DNA from: Gammaproteobacteria bacterium
Lineage (GTDB): Bacteria; Pseudomonadota; Gammaproteobacteria; Pseudomonadales; Azotimanducaceae
Reading direction: 5' to 3'
DNA: 6,968 bases
Assembly (NCBI GenBank): GCA_002694945.1
Contig: NZNP01000121.1
Location: forward strand, 26,257-33,224
Shown: piece by piece, positions 5,512 through 6,968 of the stretch
How the letters are laid out: each line of letters begins with the position of its first letter
Numbering within the stretch: position 1 is the stretch's first letter
Translations under genes and position numbers: made by a program
Notes under the pieces: generated by a model
The model's input: the letters and a program-made list of their open reading frames with translations, nothing else
What the model was told of the DNA's origin: nothing
The model's database searches: none

Positions 5512-6561
5512 ATGAAGATCTCTACCCTGATGAGCTACGCTCAAGGCTACGTAGGCGCCACAAAAGAAATCGTTGAAATGGAAAAAGCCGGCCTAGACGT
5601 GGCATGGGTGCCAGAGGCCTATTCCTTCGACGGGGTTTCAGCGATGGGATACATCGCTGCTAAGACTGAAAAGATAACGATAGCGTCTGGAATTTTGAAC
5701 ATCTATAGCAGGACACCTGCGTTAATGGCCATGACGGCTGCAGGTATCGATGCACTATCTGAGGGTCGCTGTATGCTTGGGCTTGGAGCATCTGGCCCGC
5801 AAGTTATCGAGGGATTTCATGGAGTGGCCTATGATGCGCCCATGACCCGAATCCGCGAGGTAGTCGAAATATGCCGTATGGTTTGGCGAAGAGAGGAAAA
5901 GTTGATCTATGAGGGCAAGAAATATCAAGTGCCGTTGCCCAGCGGCGAAGGTACTGGCCTAGGCAAACCACTGAAAATCATTAACCACCCTTATCGTGAA
6001 GAAATACCTATCGCCCTGGCCACCTTAGGCGAAAAGAGTGTAGAGATGACCGCTGAACTGGCCGATGCCTGGTTACCCGCTTTCTACATGGCCGAGGGCG
6101 CTGACGCTGTATGGGGGGATGCCCTCAGACGAGGTAATGCCAAGCGAGATCCAGGCCGACCACCTCTCGACGTTTATGCCGGCGGAGCAGTGGCCATTGG
6201 TGAGGGACTAGAGGAGTATCGCAACATGTCTAGATCGGGCATTGCCCTATATGTTGGTGGCATGGGCGCAAAAGAAAAGAACTTCTACAATCAGGTCTTT
6301 AGAAAATACGGATATGAAAAAGAAGCTGAGACCATTCAGGACCTTTACTTAGCAGGCAGAAAGTCTGAGGCAGAAGCCGCAATTCCCGACTCCTATCTAG
6401 AAGCAACTTCACTGGTAGGACCTGAGAGTTTTGTAAAAGACCGTTTAGCAGCGTTCAAAGAGGCTGGAGTCACTTCTCTCAACGTGAGCTTTCTTGGAAC
6501 CACGTCAGAGGAACGCGTGAGAAATTGTGACAAGTTAGCGAACTTACTCGCAAAAATGTGA
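5512..6561 (+). CDS. LLM-class oxidoreductase, putative F420-dependent, Rv3520c type
   Basis: A 349-residue enzyme of the bacterial luciferase-like (TIM barrel) superfamily. From memory its order of motifs follows Mycobacterium tuberculosis Rv3520c: AGLDVAWVPEAY (26-37), a central SRTPALMAM block (66-74), LSEGRCMLGLGASGPQVIEG (82-101), the GEGTGLGKPLK insert (145-155) before HPYREEIPIAL, ELADAWLPAFY (182-192), LYVGGMGAKEKNFYNQ (246-261), an 'AGRKSEAEAAIPDSYL' block (281-296) and AGVTSLNVS (318-326). The family transfers hydride between reduced deazaflavin F420 or flavin and an organic substrate; neither cofactor nor substrate is proved here. ATG 5512 is chosen because the barrel begins with MKISTL and GGATGG lies just upstream; a TTG at 5494 would add six residues. 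It is a cytoplasmic protein, and its stop abuts the convergent zinc-ribbon gene. Confidence 0.88.
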   Translation: MKISTLMSYAQGYVGATKEIVEMEKAGLDVAWVPEAYSFDGVSAMGYIAAKTEKITIASGILNIYSRTPALMAMTAAGIDALSEGRCMLGLGASGPQVIEGFHGVAYDAPMTRIREVVEICRMVWRREEKLIYEGKKYQVPLPSGEGTGLGKPLKIINHPYREEIPIALATLGEKSVEMTAELADAWLPAFYMAEGADAVWGDALRRGNAKRDPGRPPLDVYAGGAVAIGEGLEEYRNMSRSGIALYVGGMGAKEKNFYNQVFRKYGYEKEAETIQDLYLAGRKSEAEAAIPDSYLEATSLVGPESFVKDRLAAFKEAGVTSLNVSFLGTTSEERVRNCDKLANLLAKM

Positions 6562-6933
6562 TCACGCAGGACCTGGTAGTAAGGATCGGAAATCCGCAAG
6601 GGTTTCCGGTCTAGTGTATTGTCTGAGTTCCCCGGCATCTAAGAACACCGCGTAACAACTGGTGCATAATTCGAATCTGATTCTATGTCTACCCTCAATT
6701 TGCCGCTGGTCCATAATTCGATTGCAGTTTGGGCAATCCACGTACACCATTTCGTTAGAAAGAACACCCAGTTCATCTTTGCCAGTGTCAATATCAACGC
6801 ACAAAAGAAGATCGTCAACCATAGATTGGGTCAACTGGTAAAAAAATAAACCAAAACATTGCAAGCATCGTTCTACAATTCGGTTGCCAGCCGATACTCG
6901 CTCTGTTTTACCAAAACACTTAGGACACTCCAT
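6562..6933 (-). CDS. Small double zinc-ribbon protein (zf-TFIIB type)
   Basis: A 123-residue protein with two four-cysteine zinc ribbons. The first uses C3-P-K-C6 and C23-L-Q-C26 followed by FGLFF. The second uses C67-P-N-C70 and C90-T-S-C93 followed by YAVFLDAGEL (94-103), the typical end of the zf-TFIIB family ('C..CgGvWLdaGEL'). All eight ligands are present, so both ribbons should bind Zn2+. The linker of about 35 residues is acidic (MVDDLLLCVDIDTGKDELG) with an extra Cys45. Proteins like this are common in bacteria and mostly uncharacterised; nucleic-acid or protein binding is possible but unproved. ATG 6933 has AAGAGG seven bases upstream on the minus strand. It runs toward the oxidoreductase, and the two stop codons abut at TGATCA with no spacer. 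It is soluble, with no signal peptide or membrane segment. Confidence 0.85.
   Translation of the reverse strand: MECPKCFGKTERVSAGNRIVERCLQCFGLFFYQLTQSMVDDLLLCVDIDTGKDELGVLSNEMVYVDCPNCNRIMDQRQIEGRHRIRFELCTSCYAVFLDAGELRQYTRPETLADFRSLLPGPA
6583..6612 (+). terminator. Candidate 3' hairpin with GCAA tetraloop for the oxidoreductase transcript
   Basis: The plus-strand RNA can form a continuous 13-bp stem between GGATCGGAAATCC (6583-6595) and GGGTTTCCGGTCT (6600-6612), including three G-U wobbles, closed by the GNRA tetraloop GCAA (6596-6599). It starts 21 bases after the oxidoreductase stop. In minus-strand RNA the wobbles become A-C mismatches, so the fold is specific to the plus strand. Only a loose U-rich stretch (AGTGTATTGTCT) follows, so it may protect the 3' end or assist Rho-dependent ending rather than act as a classic terminator. 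It lies antisense to the C-terminal codons of the zinc-ribbon gene. Confidence 0.5.
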
Positions 6934-6968
6934 CCTTCGTCCTCTTCAACCAATTAACCGGAGGATTT

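Noticed and set aside
6532..6545. AAGTT / AACTT hairpin with a 4-base loop as terminator for the zinc-ribbon gene.
   Set aside because: Only five firm pairs with one G-C, and no U tract on the minus strand; likely chance within the oxidoreductase coding sequence.
6951..6968. GGAGG at the right edge as the ribosome site of a plus-strand gene beginning just outside the window.
   Set aside because: The spacing would fit, but no start codon is visible, so the call cannot be supported.
1..6968. Mobile element, defence island, CRISPR, tRNA or biosynthetic cluster.
   Set aside because: No matching protein motifs, direct repeats, target-site duplications or cloverleaf folds were seen on either strand.

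Overview
The window looks like an ordinary stretch of chromosome from a Gram-negative bacterium, most likely a gammaproteobacterium and perhaps an uncultured marine one. The taxonomic call is an inference. It rests on a lipobox lipoprotein, a DinF-type MATE transporter close in motif content to the E. coli protein, an FxsA protein, a base composition that looks slightly under 50% GC, and an acyl-CoA dehydrogenase plus an LLM-class oxidoreductase of the type common in oligotrophic or lipid-degrading marine bacteria. I see no transposase, integrase, CRISPR array, tRNA or rRNA.

Layout, left to right. (1) 1-464, minus: start-proximal part of an alpha/beta hydrolase, cut by the left edge. (2) 555-1043, plus: FxsA-family membrane protein. 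(3) 1040-2203, minus: acyl-CoA dehydrogenase, convergent with fxsA, the two stop codons sharing one CTAG. (4) 2204-2334: divergent control region with three inverted repeats. (5) 2335-3645, plus: large secreted lipoprotein of repeated beta-rich units resembling DUF4397. (6) 3646-4111: 466 bases with no credible gene. (7) 4112-5449, plus: DinF-like MATE exporter. (8) 5512-6561, plus: LLM-class, putatively F420-dependent, oxidoreductase of the Rv3520c type. (9) 6562-6933, minus: small protein with two zinc ribbons (zf-TFIIB type), convergent and exactly abutting the oxidoreductase at TGATCA.

The genes do not form one recognisable pathway. The hydrolase, acyl-CoA dehydrogenase and LLM oxidoreductase fit general lipid or xenobiotic catabolism, but only dinF and the oxidoreductase share a strand with a short gap. 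The main points of interest lie in the architecture. Both convergent gene pairs end with no spacer, and in each case a possible terminator or 3'-end hairpin for one partner lies inside the coding sequence of the other. Three of seven genes appear to start with TTG. The promoter region of the acyl-CoA dehydrogenase is crowded with symmetrical elements. I did not find convincing evidence of a new multi-gene system.
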